In this document: positions 1 to 9,661 of the stretch, piece by piece | Numbering within the stretch: the first letter of the stretch is position 1 | Layout of the letters: each line of letters opens with the position of its first letter | Assembly: GCF_004016515.1 (NCBI RefSeq) | Contig: NZ_SACT01000005.1 | Location: forward strand, 124,001 to 188,000 | Direction of reading: 5' to 3' | Length of the DNA stretch: 64,000 nt | Source of the DNA: Rubrivivax albus | Lineage (GTDB): Bacteria > Pseudomonadota > Gammaproteobacteria > Burkholderiales > Burkholderiaceae_C | Program-made: the position numbers and the translations under genes | Notes under the pieces: model-generated | The model's database searches: none | Told to the model about the DNA's origin: nothing | What the model saw: only the letters and a program-made list of their open reading frames with translations

Positions 1-210
1 GAAGCCGAGCTGAAGGAGCGCGACTGGTTCGCCGGCGGCGACTTCAGCGCCGCCGACGTGCAGATGAGCTTCCCGCTCGAGGCGGCCAGCGCCCGCGGCG
101 GCCTGGACCAGCGCTTCCCGCGGCTGAGGGACTGGCTGGCCCGCATCCACGCCCTCCCAGCCTACCAGCGTGCCCTGGCGCGCGGCGGCCCCTACAAGAT
201 CCTGGATTGA
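1..210 (+). CDS. Glutathione S-transferase, C-terminal fragment
   Basis: The open frame runs in from the left edge and ends in TGA at 208-210, giving 69 residues of a C-terminal domain. It reads as the all-helical glutathione S-transferase C-domain: the stretch FSAADVQMSFPLEAA followed by FPRLRDWLARIHALPAYQRAL is the usual late-helix signature (N-capping S/T-x-x-D, then the L-x-x-W..R...RPAY-like end). Cytosolic GSTs conjugate or reduce substrates with glutathione. The N-terminal thioredoxin fold lies outside the window, so class and substrate cannot be judged. It converges with the minus-strand thioesterase gene 15 bp downstream. Confidence 0.85.
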   Translation, partial: EAELKERDWFAGGDFSAADVQMSFPLEAASARGGLDQRFPRLRDWLARIHALPAYQRALARGGPYKILD

Positions 211-225
211 CGCCGACCCGCGGCG

Positions 226-645
226 TCAGCTGACCAGCGCCCGCAGCCAGTCGGGCATCGGCGCCGACTTCTGCGCCGCGAAGTCGGTCCACACCGTCGT
301 CGCGCCGCCTTCGGCATCGATGCGGCCCGGGCAGTCGGTGCGCTCCATCGTGATGAAGGTGTCGAAGCTGCTGCGCCCCGGGTTGGCCACGTAGTGCTTC
401 GCCAGGATCTCGCCGGGGAACTCGAACTGGCGGATGAAGCTGCAGAAGGCGTTGACGATCACCGGCCCGCACCCCTTGGGGTCCGGCGGGCCGCCGACCT
501 GGTACAGCCACTCCAGGCGCACGATTTCCATGTAGCGGAAGTAGATCGTGTTGTTGACGTGGCCCATCGCGTCCATGTCGCCCCAGCGGATGGGGATCAC
601 GGTCTCGTGGACCAGCTTCTTCTCGGCGGGGATGAGGAAACGCAT
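226..645 (-). CDS. Acyl-CoA thioesterase, hotdog fold (4HBT family)
   Basis: 139-residue single hotdog-domain protein of the 4-hydroxybenzoyl-CoA thioesterase/YbgC type, which hydrolyses acyl-CoA thioesters in the cytoplasm. The active-site region IRWGDMDAMGHVNNTIYF is near residues 18-35; its aspartate followed by GHVNN is the family hallmark. The chosen ATG gives the usual family length. A much longer open frame extends upstream in the same frame, but it only runs antisense-like through the acetyltransferase gene. It is the last gene of a minus-strand group (SDR, YceH, GNAT, thioesterase) and starts 17 bp after the GNAT stop. Natural substrate unknown. Confidence 0.85.
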   Translation of the reverse strand: MRFLIPAEKKLVHETVIPIRWGDMDAMGHVNNTIYFRYMEIVRLEWLYQVGGPPDPKGCGPVIVNAFCSFIRQFEFPGEILAKHYVANPGRSSFDTFITMERTDCPGRIDAEGGATTVWTDFAAQKSAPMPDWLRALVS

Positions 646-661
646 CGGTGGATTCCGGGGT

Positions 662-1213
662 TCAGTCGGTCGACGACAGGTCGACGCGGCAGCAGTGTTC
701 GCGCACCGGCGTGCCGTGCGCGTCGAAGACGTTGTGCCCGACGGGCAGGGCTCCCATCGCCGCGTAGAAGCGCTCGGCCGGGTTGCCGGCGATGACCCAC
801 AGCCGCAGCGCCGGGTAGCCGATCTCGCGCGCGGCCTGCAGCACCGCTTGCCACAGCGCACGGCCGATGCCGCGCCGGAAGTGGCCCGGGCGCAGGTACA
901 GCGCCGTGAGTTCACCCTCCCCGGCCCCTGCCTCCGCAGCTTCATGCGGCTGCCTGCGGTAGGGGCCCAGGCAGGCAAAGCCCAGCACCGGTGCGTCGCT
1001 GGCCGGCAGGTCGGCCACGGCCACCAGCAGGCGCCGCCCGGGCGCCGTGTTCGCCGCCTCGCGCTGCCAGACCTCGCGCCGCGCCGCCAGCGGAAAGGCG
1101 TCGAAGCTGGCTTGAGGGAACACACCAGTGTAGGTGGCCACCCAGCTGTCCCAGTGCACCTGCGCGATCGCCTCGGCATCGGCCGGCGTCGCCACGCGCA
1201 CCCGCCAGCTCAC
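662..1213 (-). CDS. GNAT-family N-acetyltransferase
   Basis: 183-residue protein with a single GNAT fold. Motif A, the acetyl-CoA pyrophosphate loop, is visible as [17 protein letters not shown] around residues 109-125 (R-x-x-G-x-G/A pattern). The following [20 protein letters not shown] stretch is the typical motif B with N..A..FY. Such enzymes transfer acetyl from acetyl-CoA to an amine on a small molecule, peptide or protein; the substrate cannot be read from sequence. Its start overlaps the yceH stop by 4 bp, so the two are translationally coupled. Confidence 0.88.
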   Translation of the reverse strand: MSWRVRVATPADAEAIAQVHWDSWVATYTGVFPQASFDAFPLAARREVWQREAANTAPGRRLLVAVADLPASDAPVLGFACLGPYRRQPHEAAEAGAGEGELTALYLRPGHFRRGIGRALWQAVLQAAREIGYPALRLWVIAGNPAERFYAAMGALPVGHNVFDAHGTPVREHCCRVDLSSTD

Positions 1214-1866
1214 TGGATGCCCAGCTCCGCGGCCATGCGCTGGACCAGCGCGCGCAGCTCGGCCAGTTCCGCGCCCTGGCGCGTGACCTCCGCCTTCAGT
1301 GCCGCCAATTCGCCTGCGGCCACGCTGGCGCCGGCCGCGACGGCCAGCGCGGCGGCCGACGCAACGTCAGGCAGCGCCACCTCGCCGCACAGCAGGTGCG
1401 CCCAGCGCGCCTCCCGCTCGCCCGGGCCACGCGGCAGCTTGACCACGCGCGGTGGGTCCTTCGCGGCCAGTTCCTCGAGAAAACCTTCCACCGACGAGAT
1501 GTCGGCAAAGCGGTGCAGCCGCTCGCAGTTCAGCCGCAGCTCGGCCGCGGTCTGCGGCCCGCGCAGCATCAGCACCGCCAGCAGCGCCACTGCCGCCCCC
1601 GGCACACCCAGCACACGCGCCGTGTTGTGCTCGAACTTGACCACCCGGCTGCCGCTGCCCTCGAAGACCAAGCTCAGGGCCTTGAGCCCGTCCACCGCCG
1701 TCAGCACTTCCGCGTCCGTGGCCTCGATGACCGGCTGGCGCGCCGTCTTCTGGTTGCAGCCGGCCACCAGCGCGTTCAGGCTCAGCGGGTAGGTGTCGGG
1801 CACGGTGGCCTGCTTTTCCACCAGCACGCCCAGCACCCGGGCTTCCAAGGGCGTCAGTGCGCGCAT
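1210..1866 (-). CDS. yceH: YceH family protein (DUF480)
   Basis: 218-residue protein starting [19 protein letters not shown] with the characteristic [20 protein letters not shown] segment, diagnostic of the YceH/DUF480 family. The family has two winged-helix domains, here about residues 1-85 and 90-165, and a C-terminal coiled-coil-like tail ([20 protein letters not shown]). Its function is not established. The C terminus overlaps the GNAT start in an ATGA arrangement. Upstream on the same strand lies the SDR gene, separated by a 123-bp imperfect palindrome that could end or attenuate readthrough. Confidence 0.92.
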   Translation of the reverse strand: MRALTPLEARVLGVLVEKQATVPDTYPLSLNALVAGCNQKTARQPVIEATDAEVLTAVDGLKALSLVFEGSGSRVVKFEHNTARVLGVPGAAVALLAVLMLRGPQTAAELRLNCERLHRFADISSVEGFLEELAAKDPPRVVKLPRGPGEREARWAHLLCGEVALPDVASAAALAVAAGASVAAGELAALKAEVTRQGAELAELRALVQRMAAELGIQ

Positions 1867-1890
1867 CGGCCTTCCGTGATCGGGTCACTA

Positions 1891-2013
1891 CTGAGGCGTG
1901 CAGATTCCGTCGCGAGCGGGCCGAGGTCACGCCGAGCAGCGCAGCCGTACTCCTGTACGGCGAGCAGCACAGGCGTGAGATCGGATCGCGCAGCAGGAAG
2001 ATGCATGCCTCAG
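1891..2013. repeat. 123-bp imperfect palindrome with perfect central hairpin
   Basis: Most of the gap between the SDR stop and the yceH start is one long imperfect inverted repeat. The outer arms are CTGAGGCGTGCA (1891-1902) and TGCATGCCTCAG (2002-2013). The middle arms TCACGCC (1927-1933) and GGCGTGA (1972-1978) match perfectly. The core is GCCGTAC-TCCT-GTACGGC (1944-1961). The element reaches into the last codon and stop of the SDR gene. It could be a strong RNA hairpin, a terminator-like or mRNA-stabilising element, or a dispersed REP-like repeat. There is no poly-T tail. Confidence 0.7.
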
Positions 2014-2792
2014 ACGCCGAAGCCGTCGTCGGCCGAGATGATGGCGCCATTGACGAAGTGGCTCTCGTTGGCGCACAGCATCATCAGCACCGCGTCCAGG
2101 TCCTTGGGCTGGCCCACGCGCTTGCGCGGCAGCATCGCCACCAGTTTCTGCCCGGCCTCGGTCTGCCAGTGGTGATGGTTGATCTCGGTGTCGATGTAGC
2201 CCGGGCAGATGGCGTTGACGTTGATGCCGTAGCGCCCCCACTCCAGCGCCATCGCGCGCGTCATGTGGACCACCGCCGCCTTGCTCATGCAGTAGACGCC
2301 GATCTGGCCCAGCACGCGCAGCCCGGCCATCGACGCGATGTTGACGATGCGCCCGCCGGTGAAGGTGCCCGGCGCCGCGCCGCGGCTGCGCGCGATCATG
2401 CGCTTGCCCACCTCCTGCGCGACGAAGAAGGCGCCGCGCGCATTGGTGTTCATCACGTAGTCGAAATCCTCCGGCTGCACGTCCACCAGCTTCTGCGTGG
2501 TGCTGACGCCGGAGTTGTTGACCAGGATGTCGATCGTGCCCATCTCCGTCTCGGCATGGGCCACCGCGGCCTTGATGCTGTCGTGATCGGTGACGTCCAG
2601 CGTGACCACATGTGCATCGCCACCGGCAGCCTCGATCTCGGCACGCAGCGTCTTCAGGCGCTCCACGCGTCGTGCGGCCAGCACCACGCCGGCGCCGGCC
2701 GCGGCCAGCGTGCGCGCGAACTGCGCGCCCAGACCCCCGGACGCCCCTGTCACCAGCGCGACACGGCCGGAAAGATCGATGTCGTAACCCAT
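2010..2792 (-). CDS. SDR family NAD(P)-dependent oxidoreductase
   Basis: 260-residue classical short-chain dehydrogenase/reductase. The Rossmann motif VALVTGASGGLGAQFA (TGxxxGxG) is near residue 12. NNSG sits near residue 92 and the catalytic Y-x-x-x-K is seen in VYCMSKAAV, with the upstream serine in the IASMAG segment. These enzymes oxidise or reduce alcohols and ketones with NAD(P)(H). The C-terminal LMMLCANESHFVNGAIISADDGFGV is typical of the family. First gene of the minus-strand group; it is divergent from the ETF-QO gene, so both promoters must lie in the roughly 70 bp between them. Substrate unknown. Confidence 0.92.
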   Translation of the reverse strand: MGYDIDLSGRVALVTGASGGLGAQFARTLAAAGAGVVLAARRVERLKTLRAEIEAAGGDAHVVTLDVTDHDSIKAAVAHAETEMGTIDILVNNSGVSTTQKLVDVQPEDFDYVMNTNARGAFFVAQEVGKRMIARSRGAAPGTFTGGRIVNIASMAGLRVLGQIGVYCMSKAAVVHMTRAMALEWGRYGINVNAICPGYIDTEINHHHWQTEAGQKLVAMLPRKRVGQPKDLDAVLMMLCANESHFVNGAIISADDGFGV

Positions 2793-2862
2793 GCTCGCTC
2801 CCGAGAACTGCCTCTAACGGATGCGGGAAACGATAGCACGCGCACTTCTAGAATCGCCGGCC

Positions 2863-4533
2863 ATGACCTCCGCAGAACTGCTCGCGCAACACGGCCCTCG
2901 CGAAGCCATGGAATACGACGTCGTGGTCGTCGGTGCCGGCCCGGCGGGGCTGTCCACGGCGATCCGCCTCAAGCAGCTCAATGCCGACCTGTCGGTGGTG
3001 GTGCTCGAGAAGGGCTCGGAGCCCGGCGCGCACATCCTCTCCGGCGCCGTGATGGACCCGCGCGCGATCACCGAGCTCTTTCCCGACTGGAAGGACCGCG
3101 GTGCACCGCTGAACCAGCCGGTGACAGAGGACGAGGTACTGTTCCTCGACGCCGGCGGCGCCAAGCGAACGCCGCAGTGGCTGATCCCCGGCGTGTTGCA
3201 CAACGCCGGCAACTACGTCATCAGCCTGGGCGCGCTGTCCAAGTGGCTGGGCGAACAGGCCGAGGCCCTGGGCGTGGAGATCTTCCCCGGCTTCGCAGCG
3301 GCCGAGGTGCTCTACGGCGATGATGGTGCGGTGCGGGGCGTGGCCACGGGCAACATGGGCGTGGGCAAGGACGGCCAGCCGCACGGCGGGTTCCAGCTCG
3401 GCATGGAGCTGGTGGGCAAGTACACCGTGTTCGCCGAAGGCGCGCGCGGCCACCTGGGCAAGCAGCTGATCGCGCACTACAAGCTCGACGAGGGCCGCGA
3501 CCCGCAGAGCTACGCGCTGGGCATCAAGGAGCTCTGGGAGATCGACCCCGCCAAGGCCAAGCCCGGCCTGGTGGTGCACACGGCTGGCTGGCCGATGGAC
3601 GGCCAGACCTACGGCGGCGGCTTCCTCTACCACCTGGAGGGCAACAAGGTCACGCTGGGTTTCGTCACCGGGCTGGACTACCAGAACCCCTGGCTCAGCC
3701 CCTTCGAGGAGATGCAGCGCTGGAAGACGCACCCGTCCATCCGCGCGCACCTGGAAGGCGGCAAGCGCATCGGCTACGGCGCACGCGCCATCACCGCCGG
3801 CGGCCTGCTGAGCCTGCCCAAGCTGGTCTTCCCGGGCGGCTGCCTGGTGGGCTGCGACGCCGGCACGCTCAACGCCGCCCGCATCAAGGGCAGCCATGCC
3901 GCCATCAAGACCGGCATGCTGGCCGCCGAGGCCATTGCCCCGGCGCTGGCCGCCGGCCGCAGCGGCGACGAACTCGCCGCCTACCCCGAGGCGTTCGCCA
4001 AGAGCTGGCTCCATGAAGAGCTGCACGCCAGCCGCAACTTCAAGCAGTGGTTCAAGAAGGGCAACCTGGTCGGCACCGCGATGACCGGCATCGAGCAGTG
4101 GCTGCTGCCCAAGCTGGGCCTCAAGAGCCCGCCGTGGACGATCCACCGCCACGGCCCCGACCACGCGCGCCTCAGCGGCGCCGCCGCCTGCGAGCCCATC
4201 CGCTACCCCAAGCCCGACGGCGTGCTCACCTTCGACCGCCTGAGTTCGGTGTTCATCAGCAACACCAACCACGAGGAGAACCAGCCGGCCCACCTGACGC
4301 TGAAGGACGCAGCGGTGCCGGTGGCGGTGAACCTGAGCCAGTACGCCGGCCCCGAGAGCCGCTACTGCCCGGCCGGCGTGTACGAGTTCGTGAACACCGA
4401 CGGCGAGGACCGCCTGGTGATCAACGCCCAGAACTGCGTGCACTGCAAGACCTGCGACATCAAGGACCCGACGCAGAACATCGTCTGGGTCACCCCCGAG
4501 GGCGGCGGCGGGCCCAACTACGCCGGCATGTGA
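2863..4533 (+). CDS. Electron transfer flavoprotein-ubiquinone oxidoreductase
   Basis: 556-residue ETF-QO, which passes electrons from reduced electron-transfer flavoprotein to ubiquinone at the membrane during fatty-acid and amino-acid oxidation. The FAD-binding motif VVVVGAGPAGLSTAIRL is near residues 18-34. The C-terminal 4Fe-4S ligands are visible as the Cys in SRYCPAG plus CVHCKTCDIKDP near the end. I chose the ATG giving MTSAELLAQHGPREAMEYD, which fits family length; an in-frame ATG 42 bp upstream is possible but adds non-conserved sequence. Its partner gene etfA appears at the right end of the window. Confidence 0.95.
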   Translation: MTSAELLAQHGPREAMEYDVVVVGAGPAGLSTAIRLKQLNADLSVVVLEKGSEPGAHILSGAVMDPRAITELFPDWKDRGAPLNQPVTEDEVLFLDAGGAKRTPQWLIPGVLHNAGNYVISLGALSKWLGEQAEALGVEIFPGFAAAEVLYGDDGAVRGVATGNMGVGKDGQPHGGFQLGMELVGKYTVFAEGARGHLGKQLIAHYKLDEGRDPQSYALGIKELWEIDPAKAKPGLVVHTAGWPMDGQTYGGGFLYHLEGNKVTLGFVTGLDYQNPWLSPFEEMQRWKTHPSIRAHLEGGKRIGYGARAITAGGLLSLPKLVFPGGCLVGCDAGTLNAARIKGSHAAIKTGMLAAEAIAPALAAGRSGDELAAYPEAFAKSWLHEELHASRNFKQWFKKGNLVGTAMTGIEQWLLPKLGLKSPPWTIHRHGPDHARLSGAAACEPIRYPKPDGVLTFDRLSSVFISNTNHEENQPAHLTLKDAAVPVAVNLSQYAGPESRYCPAGVYEFVNTDGEDRLVINAQNCVHCKTCDIKDPTQNIVWVTPEGGGGPNYAGM

Positions 4534-4557
4534 TGCCTCACGCAGCGCCGGCCTGAT

Positions 4558-5985
4558 GTGAACCTGCCCCGGCCGTCGTACCGCCAGTGGCTGGTGCTGG
4601 CCTTCGTCGGCGTGGCGGCGCTGCTGTCGGCCGCCACGCTGCGTGGGCTGGGCACGCTGGAACAGCTGCTGACCCAGAGCCGCGACGGTGCGGCACGCGC
4701 GCTGCAGCTGTCCACCGCCGCCGAGCGGCTGGGCGAGCAGGTCACGGCGATGGAACGTGCCGCGCGTCAGTACCTGGTGCTGGCCGACCCGGCACTGGAA
4801 CGCAACTTTGTCGCCCATGCGGCCGAAGCGCAGCGCGAGGTCGGCCTGCTGTCCCCCGTGCTGCCCACGGCACTGAAGACGCAGTGGCAGGACAGCCTGG
4901 CCGCGTTGCGCGAGCAGGTGCGGGAGGGTGCCGACGACACCACGCTGGTCGACGGATTCCGTGCGCTGGCCGCGCTTCAGCAACGCATGAGCGAAGCGGC
5001 CCGGCGCCACACCGAGGCGCGCAACGCCGCGCTGCAGCAGGAGCTCGAGGCCGGCCGGCTGGCGCTGGGCCAGCAGCTGCTGGGCACCGTGGCCCTGGCG
5101 CTGACGCTGGCGCTGGGCTTCGCCTGGTGGCTGGCGCGGCCGCTGCAGCGCGTGGAGCAGGCCATCCGCGGCCTCGGTGAAGACGGTCTGGAGACGCCGG
5201 TGCACATCCGCGGGCCGTCGGACGTGCAGCGCATCGCGCGCCGGCTGGACTGGCTGCGCCAGCGCCTGGCCGAGACCGAGGCCGACAAGGCGCGCTTCCT
5301 GCGCCACGTCTCGCACGACCTGAAGACCCCGCTGGCCGCGCTGAAGGAAGGCGTCTCGCTGCTCGAGGACGGCACCGCCGGCCCGCTGACCGACAACCAG
5401 CGCGAGATCGTGCGCATCCTGCACGACCACGGCGCGCTGCTGCAGCAGCGCATCGAGGACCTGCTGCGCTGGAACGCCAGCGCCTTTGCCGCGCAGCACG
5501 TCGTGCGCAGGCCCGTGGAGCTTGGTGCGCTGATCCAGGGCTTGGTCGACGCCCAGCAACTGGTCTGGCGGGCGAAGTCGCTGCGCATCGTTGTGCAGGG
5601 CGTGCCGTTGACGGCCGAGGTCGACGGTGACCTGCTGGGCAGCGCGCTGGGCAACCTGCTGTCCAACGCCATCCGCTTCAGCCCGCCGGGCGCGCGCGTG
5701 CTCATCGACGTGCAGCGCATCGGCAGCGGGCTGCGCATCGAGGTCACGGACGCCGGGCCTGGCGTGCCCGCCGACGAGCAGGCGCGCGTGTTCGAACCTT
5801 TCTTCCGCGGTCGCGTGCAGCCCGTGGACGGCCTGCCGGGCACCGGCATCGGCCTGTCCATCGTGGCCGAGACGGTGCGCGCCCATGGCGGCCAGGTCAG
5901 CGTGCTGGCCCCAGAATCCACCACGGCGGGTGCCACCCCGGGCAGCCGCTTTCGCATCGACATCCCCCATGCCCTGTCGGACTGA
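4558..5985 (+). CDS. glrK: Sensor histidine kinase, GlrK/QseE-like
   Basis: 475-residue membrane kinase with a GTG start. It has a TM helix at about residues 11-28, a periplasmic helical domain of about 150 residues, a second TM helix at about 173-193, a HAMP-like linker, and a HisKA domain with FLRHVSHDLKTPLAALKEG (phospho-accepting His). The HATPase domain shows LGNLLSNAIRFSPPG (N box), DAGPGVP and GTGIGLSI (G boxes). The gene order kinase, small lipoprotein, sigma54-dependent regulator is that of glrK-qseG-glrR in enterobacteria, and this is why I assign GlrK. It begins 24 bp after the ETF-QO gene. The signal sensed is unknown; in enterics the system responds to envelope stress. Confidence 0.85.
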   Translation: MNLPRPSYRQWLVLAFVGVAALLSAATLRGLGTLEQLLTQSRDGAARALQLSTAAERLGEQVTAMERAARQYLVLADPALERNFVAHAAEAQREVGLLSPVLPTALKTQWQDSLAALREQVREGADDTTLVDGFRALAALQQRMSEAARRHTEARNAALQQELEAGRLALGQQLLGTVALALTLALGFAWWLARPLQRVEQAIRGLGEDGLETPVHIRGPSDVQRIARRLDWLRQRLAETEADKARFLRHVSHDLKTPLAALKEGVSLLEDGTAGPLTDNQREIVRILHDHGALLQQRIEDLLRWNASAFAAQHVVRRPVELGALIQGLVDAQQLVWRAKSLRIVVQGVPLTAEVDGDLLGSALGNLLSNAIRFSPPGARVLIDVQRIGSGLRIEVTDAGPGVPADEQARVFEPFFRGRVQPVDGLPGTGIGLSIVAETVRAHGGQVSVLAPESTTAGATPGSRFRIDIPHALSD

Positions 5986-6619
5986 TCCCTGGCGCCCCTG
6001 GCGGTGGCCCGCCGCCCTGCTGGCCGGCGCCCTGCTGGCGGCCGGCTGCGGCACCGCCCCGCCAGTGGCCGATCCGCCGGCACCACCACCCATGGACCCA
6101 CCCGTGGCGGCCCAGGCGCCGGCGGCCAGCGCGCCCACGGTGGCGGCTGCGCCCGCGGCAGCGCCGTCGACACCGTCGCATGCCCCGGCAGCGGACGCCC
6201 TGCTCGGCCGTCTGCTGGCGTTCCACGAGCGCTTCCGCACCCTGCCCGCTGCCGACGCCGCCCGCGAGCAGGCAAGGCTGGCCGCCGACGGCAGCGCCGA
6301 GGCCACGCTGCAGCTGGCCTGGGCGCTGGGTCTGCCCCAGGCGCCGGGCCGTGCGCCGGGCGACCTCACGCGCGCACTGGCCCTGCTCGACCCGCTGGCG
6401 CGCGGGGACAGCCCGGAAGCGCCCCTGGCCCGCCTGCTGCTGGCCCGGCTGACCGAGCAGCGCCGGCTGGAAGAGCAGCTGGACCGCCAGGCCCAGCAGC
6501 AGCGCGACCTGCAGCGTCGCAACGACCAGCTGCGCGAACAGCTCGACGCGCTGCGGGCCATCGAACGCAGCCTGGGGCCGCGCCAGTCCGCGCCGGCGTC
6601 GGCGCCACGCACACCCTGA
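5969..6619 (+). CDS. QseG-like outer-membrane lipoprotein
   Basis: 216-residue lipoprotein overlapping the 3' end of the kinase gene by 17 bp. The signal peptide ends in the lipobox LLAAGC near residues 23-28. A Pro/Ala-rich low-complexity linker follows (about 30-70), then a helical domain, and a C-terminal coiled coil rich in Glu, Gln and Arg (about 165-200). In enterobacteria QseG/YfhG, between glrK and glrR, is an outer-membrane lipoprotein that modulates the kinase. Position and architecture match, but sequence similarity is too weak to see by eye, so the assignment rests mainly on context. Confidence 0.7.
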   Translation: MPCRTDPWRPWRWPAALLAGALLAAGCGTAPPVADPPAPPPMDPPVAAQAPAASAPTVAAAPAAAPSTPSHAPAADALLGRLLAFHERFRTLPAADAAREQARLAADGSAEATLQLAWALGLPQAPGRAPGDLTRALALLDPLARGDSPEAPLARLLLARLTEQRRLEEQLDRQAQQQRDLQRRNDQLREQLDALRAIERSLGPRQSAPASAPRTP

Positions 6620-6626
6620 CGGCCCG

Positions 6627-8012
<1,386 letters not shown>

Positions 8013-8042
8013 CAGGCACTTGCGCGCACAGGCCGGGAAAGC

Positions 8043-8060
8043 TGTCGCCGATCGGCGACA
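8043..8060 (+). promoter_or_regulatory. GlrR-type binding site 2 (TGTC-N10-GACA)
   Basis: TGTC at 8043-8046 and GACA at 8057-8060, again with N10, form a perfect dyad (TGTCGCCGATCGGCGACA). It is in the glrR-opgG gap, 64 bp before the -24 element, a normal place for a sigma54 enhancer. Together with site 1 it forms a 67-bp-spaced direct repeat. Confidence 0.78.
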
Positions 8061-8124
8061 GGACCACCGTGGACAACGACCCGGAATCGCGCCTAAGCCC
8101 TTGATTTGACTGGACCCGGAGGGG

Positions 8125-8139
8125 TGGCACGCCGCTTGC
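8125..8139 (+). promoter_or_regulatory. Sigma-54 (-24/-12) promoter of opgGH
   Basis: TGGCAC at 8125-8130, then five bases, then TTGC at 8136-8139. This is a full match to the -24/-12 consensus TGGCAC-N5-TTGC with the correct spacing. It is 14 bp upstream of the opgG ATG, so the 5' leader must be very short, and no conventional -35/-10 pair is seen here. The two GlrR-type sites just upstream make GlrR the obvious activator. Confidence 0.85.
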
Positions 8140-8152
8140 GCTGTGAACGTGC

Positions 8153-9661
8153 ATGTGGCGAACCCTGTGGCTGTCCCTGTGCCTGGCCTGGCCTCTGGCG
8201 GGCTGGGCCTTCGGCTTCGACGATGTGGCGGCGCTGGCGCAGCGCCAGGCGGCCGCCCCGTGGCAGGGCACCGCCACGCCGATGCCGGGGGCGCTGGCCC
8301 GCCTGACCTACGACGAGGCGCGTGAGATCCGCTACCGCCCCGACCACGCCGTCTGGCGCGGTGGGGACTTCGAACTGCAGTTCTTCCACCGCGGCTACGT
8401 GCAGCGCGATCTGGTGGCCGTGCATCTGGTGGAAGGCGACCAGGTGCGCCGCATGGGTTACGACCCGGCGGCCTGGGACTTCGGTACCTTGGGCCCCAAG
8501 CGCGGACTGAACCCCGATCAACTCGACGAGCCTGGCCCGGCGGGCTTTCGCATCCACCACGCGCTCAACGGCCCGGCCTACAAGGACGAGCTGGTGGTGT
8601 TCCTGGGCGCCAGCTACTTCCGTGCACTCGGCCGCGGCCAGCGCTACGGGCTGTCGGCACGCGCCCTGGCCATCGACACGGTCGGTGGCGGGCCGGAGGA
8701 GTTTCCGCGCTTCACCGCCTTCTGGATCGAGCGGCCCGCCCCCGGCGCCGATGGCGTGACCGTTTACGCGCTGCTGGACAGCCCGCGCGCCAGCGGCGCC
8801 TGGCAGTTCGTGATCCGCCCCGGCGAGGACACCGTGATGGACGTGCGCGCCCGTCTGTTCCTGCGCGCGCCGGTGGCCATGCTGGGCCTGGCGCCGCTGA
8901 CCAGCATGTACCAGCACGGCGAGAACCAGCCGCGGCCGGGCGACTTCCGCCCCGAGGTGCACGACTCCGACGGCCTGTCCGTCGCCGCCGACGGCGAATG
9001 GCTGTGGCGCCCGCTGGTCAACCCCGGCACGCCGCTGGCCAGCAGCTTCCAGGTTCGCCGGCTCCAGGGCTTCGGCCTCATGCAGCGCGACCGCCGCTTC
9101 GCGGCCTACGAGGACGACGAAGCGCACTACGAACGCCGCCCGTCGGCCTGGGTCGAGCCGGTGGGCGACTGGGGCCCGGGCCGCGTGGTGCTGCTGCAGC
9201 TGCCCACACCCGACGAGACGCACGACAACATCGTCGCCGCCTGGCAGCCCGACAGGCCGCCCGCGCCAGGTGAAGCCCTGGACCTGGCCTACCGGCTGCA
9301 CTGGCAGGGCGAGCAGGCCGCGCGCCCGGCCACCGGCTGGACGGTGCAATCCCGCCGCGGCCGCGGCTGGGCGGCGCCGACACCGGGCGAGCTGCAGTTC
9401 ATCGTCGACTTCGACGGCCCCGCGCTGCAGGCGCTGCCGGCCGACGGCAGCGCCGATGCCGCCGTCGCCCCCGTGATCACCCCGTTGGCCAACGCCCGCG
9501 TGCTGCAGGCCCACGCCTGGCGGCACCCGGCCGGGGGCTGGCGCATGGCGCTGCGCGTGCAGCGACCCGACCCCGCGCAGCCGATGGAGCTGCGCGCCTT
9601 TCTCCAACGCGGCGCGCAGGCGCTGACCGAGACATGGACCGCACTGATTCCACAGGACTGA
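8153..9661 (+). CDS. opgG: Periplasmic glucan biosynthesis protein OpgG/MdoG
   Basis: 502-residue secreted protein with a signal peptide (MWRTLWLSLCLAWPLAGWAFG, cleavage around residue 20) and the MdoG fold through to the end. Recognisable family segments include FDDVAALAQRQAA, EIRYRPDHAVWR and the conserved TSMYQHGEN and GEWLWRPL stretches in the middle. OpgG works in the periplasm on the osmoregulated beta-glucan backbone made by OpgH, whose gene overlaps it by 28 bp. OpgD is a paralogue; pairing with opgH favours OpgG. The start ATG lies just behind a sigma54 promoter. Confidence 0.93.
   Translation: MWRTLWLSLCLAWPLAGWAFGFDDVAALAQRQAAAPWQGTATPMPGALARLTYDEAREIRYRPDHAVWRGGDFELQFFHRGYVQRDLVAVHLVEGDQVRRMGYDPAAWDFGTLGPKRGLNPDQLDEPGPAGFRIHHALNGPAYKDELVVFLGASYFRALGRGQRYGLSARALAIDTVGGGPEEFPRFTAFWIERPAPGADGVTVYALLDSPRASGAWQFVIRPGEDTVMDVRARLFLRAPVAMLGLAPLTSMYQHGENQPRPGDFRPEVHDSDGLSVAADGEWLWRPLVNPGTPLASSFQVRRLQGFGLMQRDRRFAAYEDDEAHYERRPSAWVEPVGDWGPGRVVLLQLPTPDETHDNIVAAWQPDRPPAPGEALDLAYRLHWQGEQAARPATGWTVQSRRGRGWAAPTPGELQFIVDFDGPALQALPADGSADAAVAPVITPLANARVLQAHAWRHPAGGWRMALRVQRPDPAQPMELRAFLQRGAQALTETWTALIPQD

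Noticed and set aside
2848..6612. Very long minus-strand open frame opposite ETF-QO, glrK and the lipoprotein gene
   Set aside because: It is a high-GC shadow frame: low-complexity Ala/Arg/Gly-rich product with no domain, fully antisense to well-recognised genes. The same applies to 30450-33962 (opposite the gcv genes), 21787-24327 and 8093-10051.
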